This document shows, in pieces, positions 10,645 through 23,376 of a DNA stretch of 64,000 nucleotides. The stretch lies in NCBI GenBank assembly GCA_023376005.1, contig CM042157.1, positions 52,562,341 to 52,626,340 of the forward strand, written 5' to 3'. The DNA comes from Doryteuthis pealeii (lineage: Eukaryota > Mollusca > Cephalopoda > Myopsida > Loliginidae). The notes beneath the pieces were generated by a model, which was given only the letters and a program-made list of their open reading frames with translations, made no database searches and was not told where the DNA came from. Made by a program: the position numbers and the translations under genes. The stretch's first letter is position 1. Each line of letters opens with the position of its first letter.

Positions 10645-11375
10645 TTCCTGGCCAAAAGCCGGACAGTTTTTTTATCCCTTTCATATGATTTGTATCACAA
10701 TAAATGCAGTCATATTTTTTTTTTGTCTCTTCCTGTTGCATTGATATGTTTATCATATGTGTCGTCAACATTTAGTTTGTCAAATTTTTCAATTCTTTCT
10801 GACTGAATCTTGCTTTGCTCAGCAGCTCTGCATCTGTCAATGCACTGTGATAAAGTTAAATCTGGTTCCCTCAGAAAGACGCGAGAAATTCTTCTATCAT
10901 GTATTCCTTTAATTATTAGTAATTTAATCATGTCGTCTTCAGAGACATTGTCCCATTCACAGTCTTTAGAGCTCATTTTCAAATTTAATAAATAGTCTTC
11001 AAAGCTCTCATTTTCATTTGGTTTCTTTCGTAGGAATTCTACTCTGTCTACGGTCAATGTGTTCATGGGTTTACAATGATCTTTAAATGCGTTAATGACC
11101 ATGTCAAGAGTTCGTTAGTCATCATTATCAACCGTCTTTCCTTCTGTGTCTTTTACTGTTAGTGTTTTGTAAATCTGTTGGTCTCTTTTTCCTAAGAGGT
11201 AAATAAATAAATTTTTTTTCTTTTTTACAATACTAGCAGCCTTATTTTTGCCCTCGCCTTCAAATTTCTGAAATTCAAAAAATAAAATCACTTCTTCCAG
11301 CCACTCATTGAAAGCTTTGTTTAGATTTCTCGCTGCCCAGTCAAACTTTTCCGGTAGGTTAATTTTGTCATTTTG
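10645..11375 (-). pseudogene. gag of the Mag-like element, broken
   Basis: From about 11375 the minus strand reads INLPEKFDWAARNLNKAFNE, then FEFQKFEGEGKNKAASIV, to an in-frame TAA at about 11117. The same frame continues with MVINAFKDHCKPMNTLTVDR and LREPDLTLSQCIDRCRAAEQ to 10710. A nucleocapsid zinc knuckle follows: YDCIYCDTNHMKG, then after a one-base shift KNCPAFGQECYRCKKK. No clear ATG is left upstream. Gag would form the particle and bind the RNA; the stop and frameshift inactivate it. Confidence 0.85.
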
Positions 11376-11454
11376 TAACCCTTTATTTATTTATTTATTT
11401 TTTAAAAAAATAACAAGTGGTACTCACTCGGATTTTATCTTTGAGTTCGGTTAT

Positions 11455-11466
11455 CTTCTGACACCA
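11455..11466 (-). promoter_or_regulatory. primer-binding site, tRNA-Leu type
   Basis: On the minus strand, TGGTGTCAGAAG directly follows the 5' LTR. It is complementary to the 3' end of leucine tRNAs (CTTCTGACACCA), which would prime reverse transcription. Confidence 0.8.
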
Positions 11467-11598
11467 TGTTCGTCCTTAATAACTCCAAGACGCGTGTGTA
11501 TAAATATACATGTTTATTTGTCAACGTCATTTAAGGACTGCATTGCCGTGAAGACCTTACAGATATTCGGGCCGCTTATGTATATAAGTCGACAAACA
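11467..11598 (-). repeat. 5' LTR of the Mag-like element
   Basis: 132 bp, bounded by TG...CA (plus strand TGTTCGTCC ... GTCGACAAACA). It is near-identical to 7256-7395 and contains TATATAAG-like and TATAAATATA-like motifs. Such short LTRs are typical of the Mag group. Confidence 0.92.
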
Positions 11599-11603
11599 GT
11601 TTG

Positions 11604-12903
11604 TATTTAATTTTTTCTATTCATTCACCATTTACTTGTAATTTGTCTGTTTATCTAATAATTGATTGTTCCTTTATTCATAATTCAGTTGTTCCTGTAT
11701 TAAGTAATAATCACTTGATAATTACAATAGTGTAAATTTACAGAATAATTATTAAAATTGAAAAAATAAAAAAAAGCAAATCAAAACAATGCTGATTATA
11801 ATTTATTTAAACTTGGTTTCAAATTTAATTGATTGTTTGTTCCTGTATTAAGTGATAAATCACTTGAGAATTAAAATATTTTGAATTTATCAAAAAAATT
11901 TTGAAATAAAATTATGAACAAATTTCAGTTATTAAAGTTTAATGAAATGTAAAATGTGTTTGTTTATTTACTGTCTTTATGAGTTTGACAGCAATATCTA
12001 TTTCATAGACTAGGATGGTTGGCCTACTTTTGTGACGTCACACCTTCAGTGAACAGGCCTGTACATTACAGATGGTAATGCTCCAATTTTGAAGCTTTGA
12101 GTCGTGTAGAGTCATTACTTCATTGTTATTACTCTCAGGTTCACTCTGACCTGAATAAATCTGAAAATTATTTATATTTGATAGAAAAATGGGGAAAAAA
12201 AATCTCTTAAAAAAAAACAACAAAAAAACAACAAAAAAAACAACAAAAACACAACTACATAAAAATTATGTGAGGAAATGGACTTAGCAATCAGAGTTCA
12301 AATCCTAGTTGCAATGCATTTCACTTTATACTAATGCCCTTGGGAAAAGCATGAAATCATCTCTTTTTGCTCTAGTTATGGGTAAAATAGTAGGGTAGTC
12401 ACAGAATACTCGAGCATTGTAGGTAGGCAAACCAATCCAGATGGAAAAACTTATCAGGGTAACAGAGTAACCTGCCACTGAGTCAGATCGCGAATCATTT
12501 AAGTCAGGTTAGGCATTGCTCCTTGCTACTGGTACCATGTAAGCCAGTACAATCTGTCACTTGGGTAGGAGATGGAAATTGCCAAGTAATCCTCATTACC
12601 CTGAGAAATAGTTTTAAAAATGTAAACATCAGAGTATATATTTGTTCAGTTGAACCTAGCAAAATTAGACTTGTTAAATAGTAGCTCACCTGAAGACAAT
12701 GTGAAACACCAAGTCATGAGTTTTTATCCTTCGTTTTAGTAAATGGGTAAATCTTATTCCCAAATGATACCTACATTGAAAAAATAAGATCTAAAAAGTT
12801 TGTCTATCCTTACCACACTTATAACCTAGACTAAATAGAAATTAATACAATTAACACTAAATTTAAAAAAAGTTTTTCTGGGTTATATACATTCAAATAA
12901 ATA
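11604..12903. other. AT-rich stretch with SINE-like remnant
   Basis: No gene. 11990-12090 (TGTGACGTCACACC, CATTACAGATGGTAATG) is the inverted partner of 3865-3970. 12100-12155 is a scrap of family A (-). 12290-12480 (GCAATGCATTTCACTTTATACTAATGCCCTTGGGAAAAGC) is a member of the SINE-like family also at 52560-52740 and 59290-59520. Confidence 0.5.
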
Positions 12904-12904
12904 T

Positions 12905-13241
12905 TAGTCAAAAGTTTTGCAATATTTTGGTAACTTATTTGCTTTATTCAAATCATAACAAAAGCATTCAAAATAGAGGCCGTCATGTTTCATCGTCTGA
13001 AGCCACCTTTCTGTCAGTTCTTTGATCCCATGCTGATACCAGTTCTTGTCCTTTGAGGCAAAGAACTCCTTCCCTGAAGCTTTCACCTCATCTTGGTTGT
13101 TTAAGCGCTGTGAGTGCCAGAAGTGAGTCATAGGTCGGAACAAGTAATAATCCGAGATAGCTAAGTCCGGATTTAGTTAATTCCCTAAAGTTTATTCCAG
13201 AAACTAGCACATATGCAAATATTCCAAAACTTTTGATTCAA
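12905..13241 (-). mobile_element. internally deleted mariner with transposase relic
   Basis: The left end TAGTCAAAAGTTTTGCAATA and right end (inverse) GAATCAAAAGTTTTGGAATA are terminal inverted repeats, the same as those of the element at 14542-14948. Between them the minus strand encodes PDLAISDYYLFRPM, the last catalytic Asp block (SPDLAPSDYHLF) of mariner transposase. EFFASKDKNWYQHGIKELTE and TMKHDGLYFEC, the usual C-terminus, follow. The N-terminal two thirds are missing. Confidence 0.85.
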
Positions 13242-14301
13242 TAACCATGTTAAAAAAAAAGAAAAGAAAAATCCAGAATTTTAAAAGATAATGGTCATAA
13301 GTATTGCTTTTATTTTCCTTTTTGATTATCAGAAATCTGCATTAAATATAACAAATCCTTTTTTTTATTATTATTATTTTTTAATTATATACAAAGTCAA
13401 CATTCTATCTGCATATGTGGATTATTGTATCAAAGTGTCCGGAATTGGAAATAAATGATAGTATTTGTTTTTGTCCACTTCCAAAGACAGCTTATCGTTA
13501 GCCTCAACTCTCAAAACAAAGCTCATTTTTATTTTTTGAGATGAAGCATAATCAAATCATTAATTTTGACTAGTATTTTCTTTCATTTTAAAATCCCCCC
13601 TCCTCACATCACAACTCCTCATTCTACAATACAATAATTGTACAGGTCAGTTTAAAAGATAAGCTCTCAAGTGAAACTCAAACCTAAACCTTTTTCTGAC
13701 CAGGGAAACTGGAAACTTATATAAACCAATGGCTCTTCATAGTTCAGTTTGTTAAATATCAATTACATCTAACCAGACTTCTCATAGGCAAAAGGGAACA
13801 TGGGTTTGGGTCTCAACAACAGCTTATCAACCTTTATTATTATTTCTAATTCAAGAGCTGTTCCTTGATGTCGTAGAATAACATAAATGCAATAAAAAAT
13901 CTAATAAAAAAATTTTTTTAAATAAAAGGATGAAAGAAAATACTAGTTAAAATTAATGATAACAATAAAGCAGTTGTTTGTTCAGATTATTATCATTACC
14001 ACTATGATATGCAGATTTTACAAATACATTATTGTGCCAATTGAATTAGACCTGAAGAGTGAAACAATTTTCCATAATTTAAGATGGCCAAACCAGCTGG
14101 TTAAAGAAACAATACTTCAACCAGAAGAGCTATGCTACCCACTCTAGAAGCATAATTTTCAGTTGTTCACTCTCCTCCTCATATCCAACATGATATATGG
14201 AACAAAAGGTCAAAGTGGAACGCAAGAAATGAAAAAATTTGAAGCAGTCAGAATTATGAGAAACAGCAGCAACAATGATAATTTTAATTGTTATTTGTCT
14301 T
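13242..14301. other. downstream of NUP155 stop, 3' UTR and spacer
   Basis: AT-rich, no other gene. The end of the NUP155 transcript should lie here; the candidate signal at 13833 is listed separately. Short open frames at 13956-14147 and 14163-14345 (+) are shadows, the latter antisense to the last exon. Confidence 0.5.
13833..13838 (-). promoter_or_regulatory. candidate NUP155 polyadenylation signal
   Basis: AATAAA on the minus strand, 464 nt past the NUP155 stop, is the first canonical hexamer seen downstream. A variant ATTAAA lies at 14283-14288, only about 14 nt after the stop. In such AT-rich DNA either can occur by chance, so the site is a guess. Confidence 0.3.
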
Positions 14302-14440
14302 TCACAGTCGTTCAAGTTTTGCCTGAACAGAGCGGAAACAGTTAACCAAATGGCAAACATCAGGGTCTGTGCTGCTGATGGCCTGTAATTCCACTTGGTA
14401 ACCAGACACAGCATCAAGGCAGTAGGTGGAAAATTGCCTT
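14302..14440 (-). CDS. NUP155: NUP155 terminal exon with stop codon
   Basis: 139 nt. One base completes the Arg codon, then [20 protein letters not shown] and SVQAKLERL followed by TGA at 14302-14304. It matches the very C-terminus of Nup155 (RRFTNLCLDAVCGYLVELQ...LQAKLERLH), one residue shorter. The acceptor TCTTTTCCAG follows a long pyrimidine tract on the coding strand (complement of 14444-14490). The exon lies 10.1 kb from the preceding exon. Confidence 0.95.
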
Positions 14441-17400
14441 CTGGAAAAGAAGAAGAAGAAAAAAAAAGAAAAAAAAAAAAAGAAAAAGAAAGATCTTTTT
14501 AATAATAATAGATTATAGATTAAATATAGACTATATAAATACTAGGATGAGTCTAAAGTTTTGCAATATTTTGGTAACGTTAGGCTCCAGATGCTTTATT
14601 AGAGGTCATGAAGGTGACAAACTACAATTGACTGTTAGATGCTTGAGGATATATCTCACCATCACCTTTTGCACAAATATTTTTGGTTACTTCCACAGTA
14701 TTATGGCCCAGTTTGAATTCATAAAGCACAAGTTCCAGAATTAGACTATGTCCCATGTTCACCTGTGTGGCTTTCAAATAACATAGTGAAGCAATGCAGA
14801 ATGTGTCAGTGCACCAACTACCATGATACTACCATATCTTGGTAATTGGTGCCTAGGTACTTTCCATGGTTTGAACTGCTTTGATCACGAGATATATGCA
14901 GCAAATTATTGCATACCAAAATATTGCAAAACTTTTGACTCACCCTAGTATATATCAATAAACATTAAAAATAGAATATTACAACATAAAATGACAAAAA
15001 TAAAGTAAAACCATTAACAGACCCTTTCAATGGAGTTTTGTAATATAATCAGCAATAACAAAGATTGATTTTGAGATTTGTTGGAACACATTCCTACTGA
15101 GACTAAAAAAAATCTTACCCATGCATTGAATGACAGTTTCTGTGCCTGAAAAATGCACAATTTTCAAGAGTATAAATTAGGTATACCCAAAATTGATGTA
15201 AAATCCGTTTTTGACAAAATGAATTTTACAGAAAATAATTTACCAAAAACCAGAGAATTATCGGATTTAAATGAAATTTTCAGTGTTGATTTATCAATGA
15301 ATGAACTTTATAATGCATTATTCATTTTATTTCAAAACTTTCTCATTTTTTTTCAGGTCACTTAATTTGACCCCCCCCCCTTATTTTTGGGGCGTAACAT
15401 TTTTGGGAGTCTGTCATTTTCTGTACTAATTACAGTATAAATAAAGAGATAAAAGACCGAAGTTATGAATAGAAAAAAAATTAAAAAAATTACGGGGGAT
15501 TTTCTATGAGAAAATAAGTACCGAAAATCGGAAAATAAAATGTAAAAAAAATTTAAAAATAAATTTTTGGAAATTTCTTTTTTTACTCATTTCGATAATT
15601 ATTTAATTGGCTATTATCTTATAAAAGAAAAAATTATACATCGATATTTTTTCTGCTTAAAGGCCTAAATTTTCAATAGAGTTTTTCTTCAAAACTTGTT
15701 ACTTTTTGCACCTAAAATAAGGTGTGCATTAAATAGACTAGCATAACAAAACCGCCCTTCGGGCGGTGTAAAAATAAAATTTTGAAAAATATAGCCTGAG
15801 CCGAGTGGGATTTAAAATTCAATGTCAGAGGTCTAGTATCTAAGTAAAATTAATAAATGAATTGAAGTAATAAAAAACAACAATGCCAAAATATGCCAAA
15901 AACTTTAAAAGGATATTCAACATTTAATGATTTTAGTAATTAAAATCATCAAATTCATTAAAGGAGTAAAAAATAAACAATTTGAAAATGATTTTTTATT
16001 GTTTTGATTATTTCTAAAAATTTTGAAATAAAAAAACAAAAAAAAACATTCACCTTGTTTATTTTACATTTAACAAACATTTAGTTTTAGTATAAATAAA
16101 TATTACATAAAATAAAATAGAGTAATGATACTTAAATCAATTTTTAAATGCTAAATAATATTTAATATTAATTTTTTTTAATCGGAGTAAATAAAAAAAT
16201 ATCTAATTTGTAGATTTATTTTCAACTAAATTTTATTTGGTAAAATTCTGTAAAATATAAATTCTTAAAAATTTTCTTCAATAAATAAAATCTTTTGATA
16301 AGAGATTCAGTATCAATTTGTCTGTAACTAAAACTATGTTGCTATAAAATTAATAAATCAAATAAAGTAATAAAAAACAACAATGCCAAAATATGCCAAA
16401 AACTTGCCAGAAAGTAAGGACATTCAACATTTAATGATTTTAGTAATTAAAATCATTGAATTCATTAAAGGAGTAAAAAATAAACAATTTGAAATAGAAA
16501 TTAGGAAAGTTAACTTTCTACACCAAAGTTTTTCCTGAAATAATATTTAATGATAAAATTAAATTTGATTTATCAATGAATAAAACAATCAACTATACAA
16601 AATGATTTTTTATTGTTTTGATTATTTCTAAAATTTTGAAATAAAAAAAAAAAATAAACATTCACCTTGTTTATTTTACATTTAAAAAACATTTAGTTTT
16701 AGTGTAAATAAATATTACATAAAATAAAATAGAGTAATGATACTTAAATCAATTTTTAAATGCTAAATAATATTTAATATTAATTTTTTTTAATCGGAGT
16801 AAATAAAAATATCTAATTTATAGATTTATTTTCAACTAAATTTTATTTGGTAAAATTCTGTAAAATATAAATTCTTAAAAATTTTCTTCAATAAATAAAA
16901 TCTTTTGATGAGAGATTCAGTATCAATTTGTCTGTAAGTAAAACTATGTTGCTGTAAAATTAATAAATCAAATAAAGTAATAAAAAACAACAATGCCAAA
17001 ATATGCCAAAAACTTAAAAAAGACATTCAACATTTAATGATTTTAGTAATTAAAATCATCAAATTCATTAAAGGAGTAAAAAATAAACAATTTGAAATAG
17101 AAATTAGGAAAGTTAACTTTCTACACCAAAGTTTATCCTGAAATAATATTTAATGATAAAATTAAATTTGGTTTATCAATGAATAAAACAATCAACTATA
17201 CAAAATGATTTTTTATTGTTTTGATTATTTCTAAAAATGTTGAAATAAAAAAAAAAACATTCACCTTATTTATTTTACATTTAACAAACATTTAGTTTTA
17301 GTGTAAATAAATATTACATAAAATAAAATAGAGTAATGATACTTAAATCAATTTTTAAATGCTAAATAATATTTAATATTAATGTTTTTTAATCGGAGTA

Positions 17401-20400
17401 AATAAAAATATTTAATTTGTAGATTTATTTTCAACTAAATTTTATTTGGTAAAATTCTGTAAAATATAAATTCTTAAAAATTTTCTTCAATAAATAAAAT
17501 CTTTTGATAAGAGATTCAGTATCAATTTGTCTGTAACTAAAACTATGTTGCTGTAAAATTAATAAATCAAATAAAGTAATAAAAAACAACAATGCCAAAA
17601 TATGCCAAAAACTTTAAAAGGACATTCAACATTTAATGATTTTAGTAATTAAAATCATCAAATTCATTAAAGGAGTAAAAAATAAACAATTTGAAATAGA
17701 AATTAGGAAAGTTAACTTTCTACACCAAAGTTTTTCCTGAAATAATATTCAATAATAAAATTAAATTTGGTTTATCAATGAATAAAACAATAAACTATAC
17801 AAAATGATTTTTTATTGCTTTGATTATTTCTAAAAATTTTGAATTAAAAAAAAAATAAACATTCACTTTATTTATTTTACATTTAACAAACATTTAGTTT
17901 TAGTGTAAATAAATATTACATAAAATAAAATAGAGTAATGATACTTCCTCATAAGTGGGATGAGCAGGCAAATACCCTTAAATCAATTTTTAAATGCTAA
18001 ATAATATTTAATATTAATTTTTTTTTAATTGGAGTAAATAAAAATATCTAATTTATAGATTTATTTTCAACTAAATTTTGTTTGGTACACTTATGTAAAA
18101 ATATGAATTTTGTAAAAAGTTTTTTCAATAAATAAAATCTTTTGATAATAGATTCAGTATCAATTTGTCTGTAACTAAAACTACGTCACTGCTTACATCA
18201 AAACACTGTCATTGATAAAATATTATTTAATTAATAATCAATAGATGCATGCAACATTTTGATTTGAGGGGACAGAAGTAAGTTTCCATTTCAAATGGTT
18301 TCATTTTTTCTTTACTCCTTTAATAAATTTGATGATTTTACCGATAATACAAACCCTCTTATATGGAAATTTTAACTCAGACTATCTTTCAAAAATTAAT
18401 TTTTATAACCGCCCAGATGGCATTTTTTGCTAGTTTATGTAAAAATGTTTGTACAATAAATTAATGAATATAATATATGTTGTTACACTCTTAATTCATT
18501 TTCTTAGAGATTTAATAAATTTTATATCCATTAAAGTAAGCATTAAATTGAATAATTGGCAGATCTGAGCATCTGGAAACCCCAAATCTAAAATTTTTGT
18601 TTTTAATTTTTTTTTTCTTTCTTTTAATGGATTATTATCAATTGCACACCAATCTATCAGATTGTAAAAGAACAAAAATTCAAAAAAATTATTTATTTTC
18701 CGCGGTGCTCAGTTCCCCGTATAAGTTTATTGTAAATCGATCCCCCATATCAGAACCGCTACAAAATTTATTCATTTATTTATTTTATTGTTTTCCTTCA
18801 ATGGATTATTATCGATTACACACCAATCTATCAGGTTTTTAAAAAAATTCTTAAATGTTCTTTATTTTTTGAGTTTTCAGGGGTGCTCATGCCGACATAT
18901 AAGTTTATAGTAAATCGCTGCCCCATATCAGAACCGCTCGAAAGGAAACTGGTGCAAACGTGTCAAAGTTAGGGTGGCCCAGAAAAAACAGAACCCAAAT
19001 TATTTATTTATTTTCCCATTAAACTCACCTTAAACCCCAACACCAACTCTAACCTCAAATCCTAACGCTAAACCCCCCTAGTTACAATTAACAGTTTTAT
19101 TACAAAATTTGTGGGTTCTGTTTTTTTCAATGTCACCTTAATTTTGACACCTTTGTGTAAATTCAGCCCAACTGTTAAGGTAGAGCGGTTCCAATATAGG
19201 GGGAGCGATTTACTATAAACTTATACGGGGAAATGAGCACCCCTGAAAACTCAAAAATTAAAGAACAAAAAAGTTCTTTATTTTTGAATCAGGCGCTTTT
19301 TTTTTTTTTTACAATCTGATAGATTGGTGTGTAATCGATAACAATCCATTGAAGGAAAAAAAAAAAAAAAAAATTTTTTAGCGGTTCCGATATGGGGGAT
19401 CGATTTACAATAAACTTATACGGGGAACTGAACACCCCTGAAAACTCGAAAAATAAATAACTTTTTTGAATTTTTTTTTTACAATCTGATAGATTGGTGT
19501 GTAATCGATAATAATCCATTGAAGAAAAAAAAAAAAGATTTAAAAAATTTTAGATGGGGGGTTTCAGATCCGACGAATAATTTTATTTATTTAATTTTTA
19601 AAAACAAAACAAAAATTTATATAAACTCGAAGTAAAATGCTATTTTCAATCATCTAATACAGAATAGTAATCCTCTTATTGATGAATGTGTATTGTTTAA
19701 ACATTGTTTAAGCATTGAACAAAATACTATTAATTTCTCGCTACAATTAATTTAAATAAATGATGAAAAATAACATTAGTAATATGAAATAACCGTAAAC
19801 AAATTTTGAATTAAAAATAAAAGTAAACATCTTTTTTTAATTCCTAATAGGAATAATAAAATTTGAAATAAAAAATACTTGTTATATTTGTGAAGGTGCC
19901 GCGAAAATTAAAAATAAATTTTATCTATAAATTTTTTCATGGTGTTTGTATCATGTTATTGTATTTAAAAAGTCCCCTACCTAAATCGATTAGGTAGGGG
20001 ACTTTTTTTTTTATCACCGCTTTTGTTTATACAAACCAAACTTCGGTTAAACATTGTTGAATAATGAATTTTAAAAGTATTGCGTCAATTATGATAAAAA
20101 ATAAGGATTAATTTTTAGTTTAAGAAAGAAGCGCTAAGTGTTAAAAAAAAAAAACACGTAAAATCATTTTTTTGTTGTTGTTGTTTTTTGTCGTCTGTTT
20201 CTGTAAGGGAATTTATGACAAATTAAAATTAAAAGATATTTCTTAATTTCTAAATAAATCAGGGTCATCATATTTAGCGGAAAAGCATCGCTCAGAACTG
20301 GTTGTTATTTTAATTTTAATATTAGTAATATGGAATAACCGTAAACAAATTTTGAATTAAAAATAAATGTAAACATTTTTTAAAAATTCCTAATAGGAAT

Positions 20401-23336
20401 AATAAAATTTGAAATAAAAAAATAATTGTTATATTTGTGAAGGTGCCGCGAAAATTAAAAATAAATTTTTATCTATAAATTTTATCTATAAATTTAAAAA
20501 ATTCCTAATAGAAATAAAATAATTTGAAATAAAAAATACTTGTTATATTTGTGAAGGTGCCGCAAAAATTAAAAATAAATTTTATCTATAAATTTTTTCA
20601 TTAAAAATTAACTCTATTAAAACTTTAAAAATATTTTTTTTTTTACCGCAACGAAAACGGGAGTAGTCACGGACAAAAGACCATAACTAATAATTTAAGG
20701 TAAGATTGAAATTAGTGGCTGTATCTTTATTTTTAAATTAATTTCTCGCAAAACTTTATACATGAAATACTTATAAATACAAATAAAAATTAAAATATCA
20801 ATTAGAAACTGTTTAGAACTAAACATGCATTTATTAAAAGATTCGTTGAAAATTGGCTATGCAAATATTACAAACCAGCAAATATTACAAACGCATCTTA
20901 ATACTTGTATATAAGGCAATTTGTTCCTTTAATATTAAGTGTAACACAAATTGATTATAAATTAGGTTCTCATTGATAAACGCTAGAGTTATGTTTGGAA
21001 TGTCTGACGTCAGCCGTGACGGAGTTTCGGCTTCAGATAAAAATGCAGTCTATCTCCATTATAATAAGATATTTATTTCTAGAATCTAAAATTTTAAACT
21101 TAACATCAGGATTTTCATATTTCAAATGAATTTTATATATTGATTTTTCATAGCAGAAATACTTAATTAAAGTTTTGAAATAAAATAACTGATGCATTAT
21201 AAAATTCCTTAATTGATAAATCAATACTGAAAATTTCATTAAAATCGGATAATTCCCTTATTTTTGTAAATTTTTTGCAATCGCGAATGTTACATTAAAT
21301 TTGTAAACAATCCATTTTAAACCAGCGTCTCAGACCGAAAGCAATCAAAATTGACTGAAGATATTGTTTTAAATGTATTAAAAATGAATTAAATGTGTAA
21401 TATTTTGCTTTTTTATTGATGGTCATTATGTTACTACTTATCAATTTAGACAAAAGTTTGACCTTAAATAATTGATTTAATTAATTTTAATTCGTTTTTA
21501 AAAAACATTAGCAGACTCTAGCAGCCCTAGTATAAATATAAATCATTTAAAGATTTTCTATCAGAGATATAGTATCAAAATTTCATTACAGAAAAACTAA
21601 ATAAATTTTTTTAAAAACTCCTTTGAATTGGTAGACGAAGTGGATAGAGAGCTGTTTTCTCCTGTGTTTAGTATAATCTACTTATATATAAAATGCAATG
21701 TGAGTTTATACGTCAGTCACACAACTTGGTATATCCCTACAAAATATATATTTACACAACCCCTCCACCACAGGCAGTATGTGAAATAAATTCAATTTTA
21801 CAGCCCGCAAACACCATTGGAGCCTATTTTGAGTTTTTACTCAGTAAATCTTTCTGCTAGTTTACTGACATTTTATTGTTCAATAGAGTGAATTGAAATA
21901 GGTTTGTCTCTCCACTCATCAAAACTGCATTTCTCCCATTAACATCAAAGCATCATGTTAGAAAAAAAAGAAAAAGAGGGGACTGATAAGTGGAATAAAT
22001 CTGGTTTTGTCTAACCAATGCTAAAGAATCCAATCTGCCATAGCTGAGGGGAGAAGAGATGGATTCATGTCTTCATTTGCACAAAGTGAAATGCAGAATT
22101 TGAACTTGAGTCGCTGATTCCATTTCCTACGACAATAACTGTTACACTAAGTGTGTTTCCTACACAGTAATGAGAAATTCCATAGCATAAGAGCATTTTA
22201 GAAATTTAAATAATTCCATAATTTTTATTTCATTAGGTAGACTACATTACTTAATTTCTCTCACTATAACGTTTTTATACTTTAGTCTTCTCCTTTTCTG
22301 CATCTTTTCAGTATTTCTTTTGTTAAATCCCTCTTTTCAGTTAATTTATTTTCTCTGAGATATCCTTACATTTTGTTTATCTGTGATTTAAAGAGATTCA
22401 ACCAACCAATCCTCTTACATTCTCAACTCACAAACCCAAATTATGTCACCATATTGAACAACTCATTGTTGTTGAAATGTTGATTGATATGTAAATCGAT
22501 CCAGTCATTTATGATGGGTATTATGCATATGTAAATTGATCAAAATGACCAAGAATAAAATATGCATTTTATTTTTATCTATCCAAATAATTTGGATCAG
22601 TTCTATCTACTTACATTGGTTTTATGGAATGTGAACTTGTTGGGTTATTAAATACCAAAGTTAGTCTTTTTCAAGCAATTATATGGTTAAGTATTTAATC
22701 ATTTGTAAATAATTAGAGCTTCTAGTAATTATTCTTAACTATGTAGTGATAGATAGTGGTTGCTTGTATGATTTTCCTTTATATCTAGTTCACAATTAAA
22801 TTTTTAAAAAAATATTTTTTCTTAAGCAATTATATGGTTACATGTAACTACTCCTATTTAATATTAACAACCATTTGCAAATAATCATACCTAATTATTC
22901 TTAATACAAATAATTTGCAGTTATATGGTATTGTGGTAATGTGAATACATAAAATAAACAAAATGAAAGAGCTTCTTTGGCTACAATATGAGTGGGCATA
23001 ATACAGAACACAATAATTAATAAAGAAAAATACAAACATTATGAACAAGAAAGAAATATATTAATAATAATAATAAATTGAATAATAATTATAAAAAAAG
23101 AATTTAACTTTAAAAGTTGTAAGAGGCCTAGCACACCTTGTTCTGAATTTTAGTACAAAAACAAATCTCTTTGCTACAAATCTCTTTAAGAGACTTGATG
23201 TGTATGTTGGCCGTTCCAAAAGCAAAGTATAATTTTGAATACTGAATTTATGTCACATATACCACATACAACAGCATAAACTTTGGATCTCGACTGAACT
23301 TCTGTTTTCCTCATGTTAATAATAAGTTTACTTTTA

Positions 23337-23376
<40 letters not shown>

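Larger units (their letters stand above)
7251..11603 (-). mobile_element. Mag-like Ty3/gypsy LTR retrotransposon with target duplication
   Basis: A complete element on the minus strand at 7256-11598. LTRs are at 11467-11598 (5') and 7256-7395 (3'), with GTTTG duplicated at 7251-7255 and 11599-11603. Order on the minus strand is LTR, primer-binding site, gag, zinc knuckle, protease, reverse transcriptase/RNase H, integrase, purine tract, LTR. The reverse transcriptase reads IIQDD instead of the more usual YxDD, as in other Mag-type elements. The zinc knuckle with a CPAFG block also fits Mag. At least four in-frame stops and two frameshifts show it is dead. By eye the LTRs differ at about nine positions plus two indels, so the insertion is not recent. 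Confidence 0.93.

Noticed and set aside
15738..18433. CRISPR-like array
   Set aside because: The ~600-bp units are tandem with no spacers, and the context is an animal intron.
20997..21025. TGACGTCA as a CREB promoter element
   Set aside because: Single motif in intronic repeat DNA with no promoter around it; similar TGACGTCA motifs at 12032, 40812 and 58541 lie in repeats.
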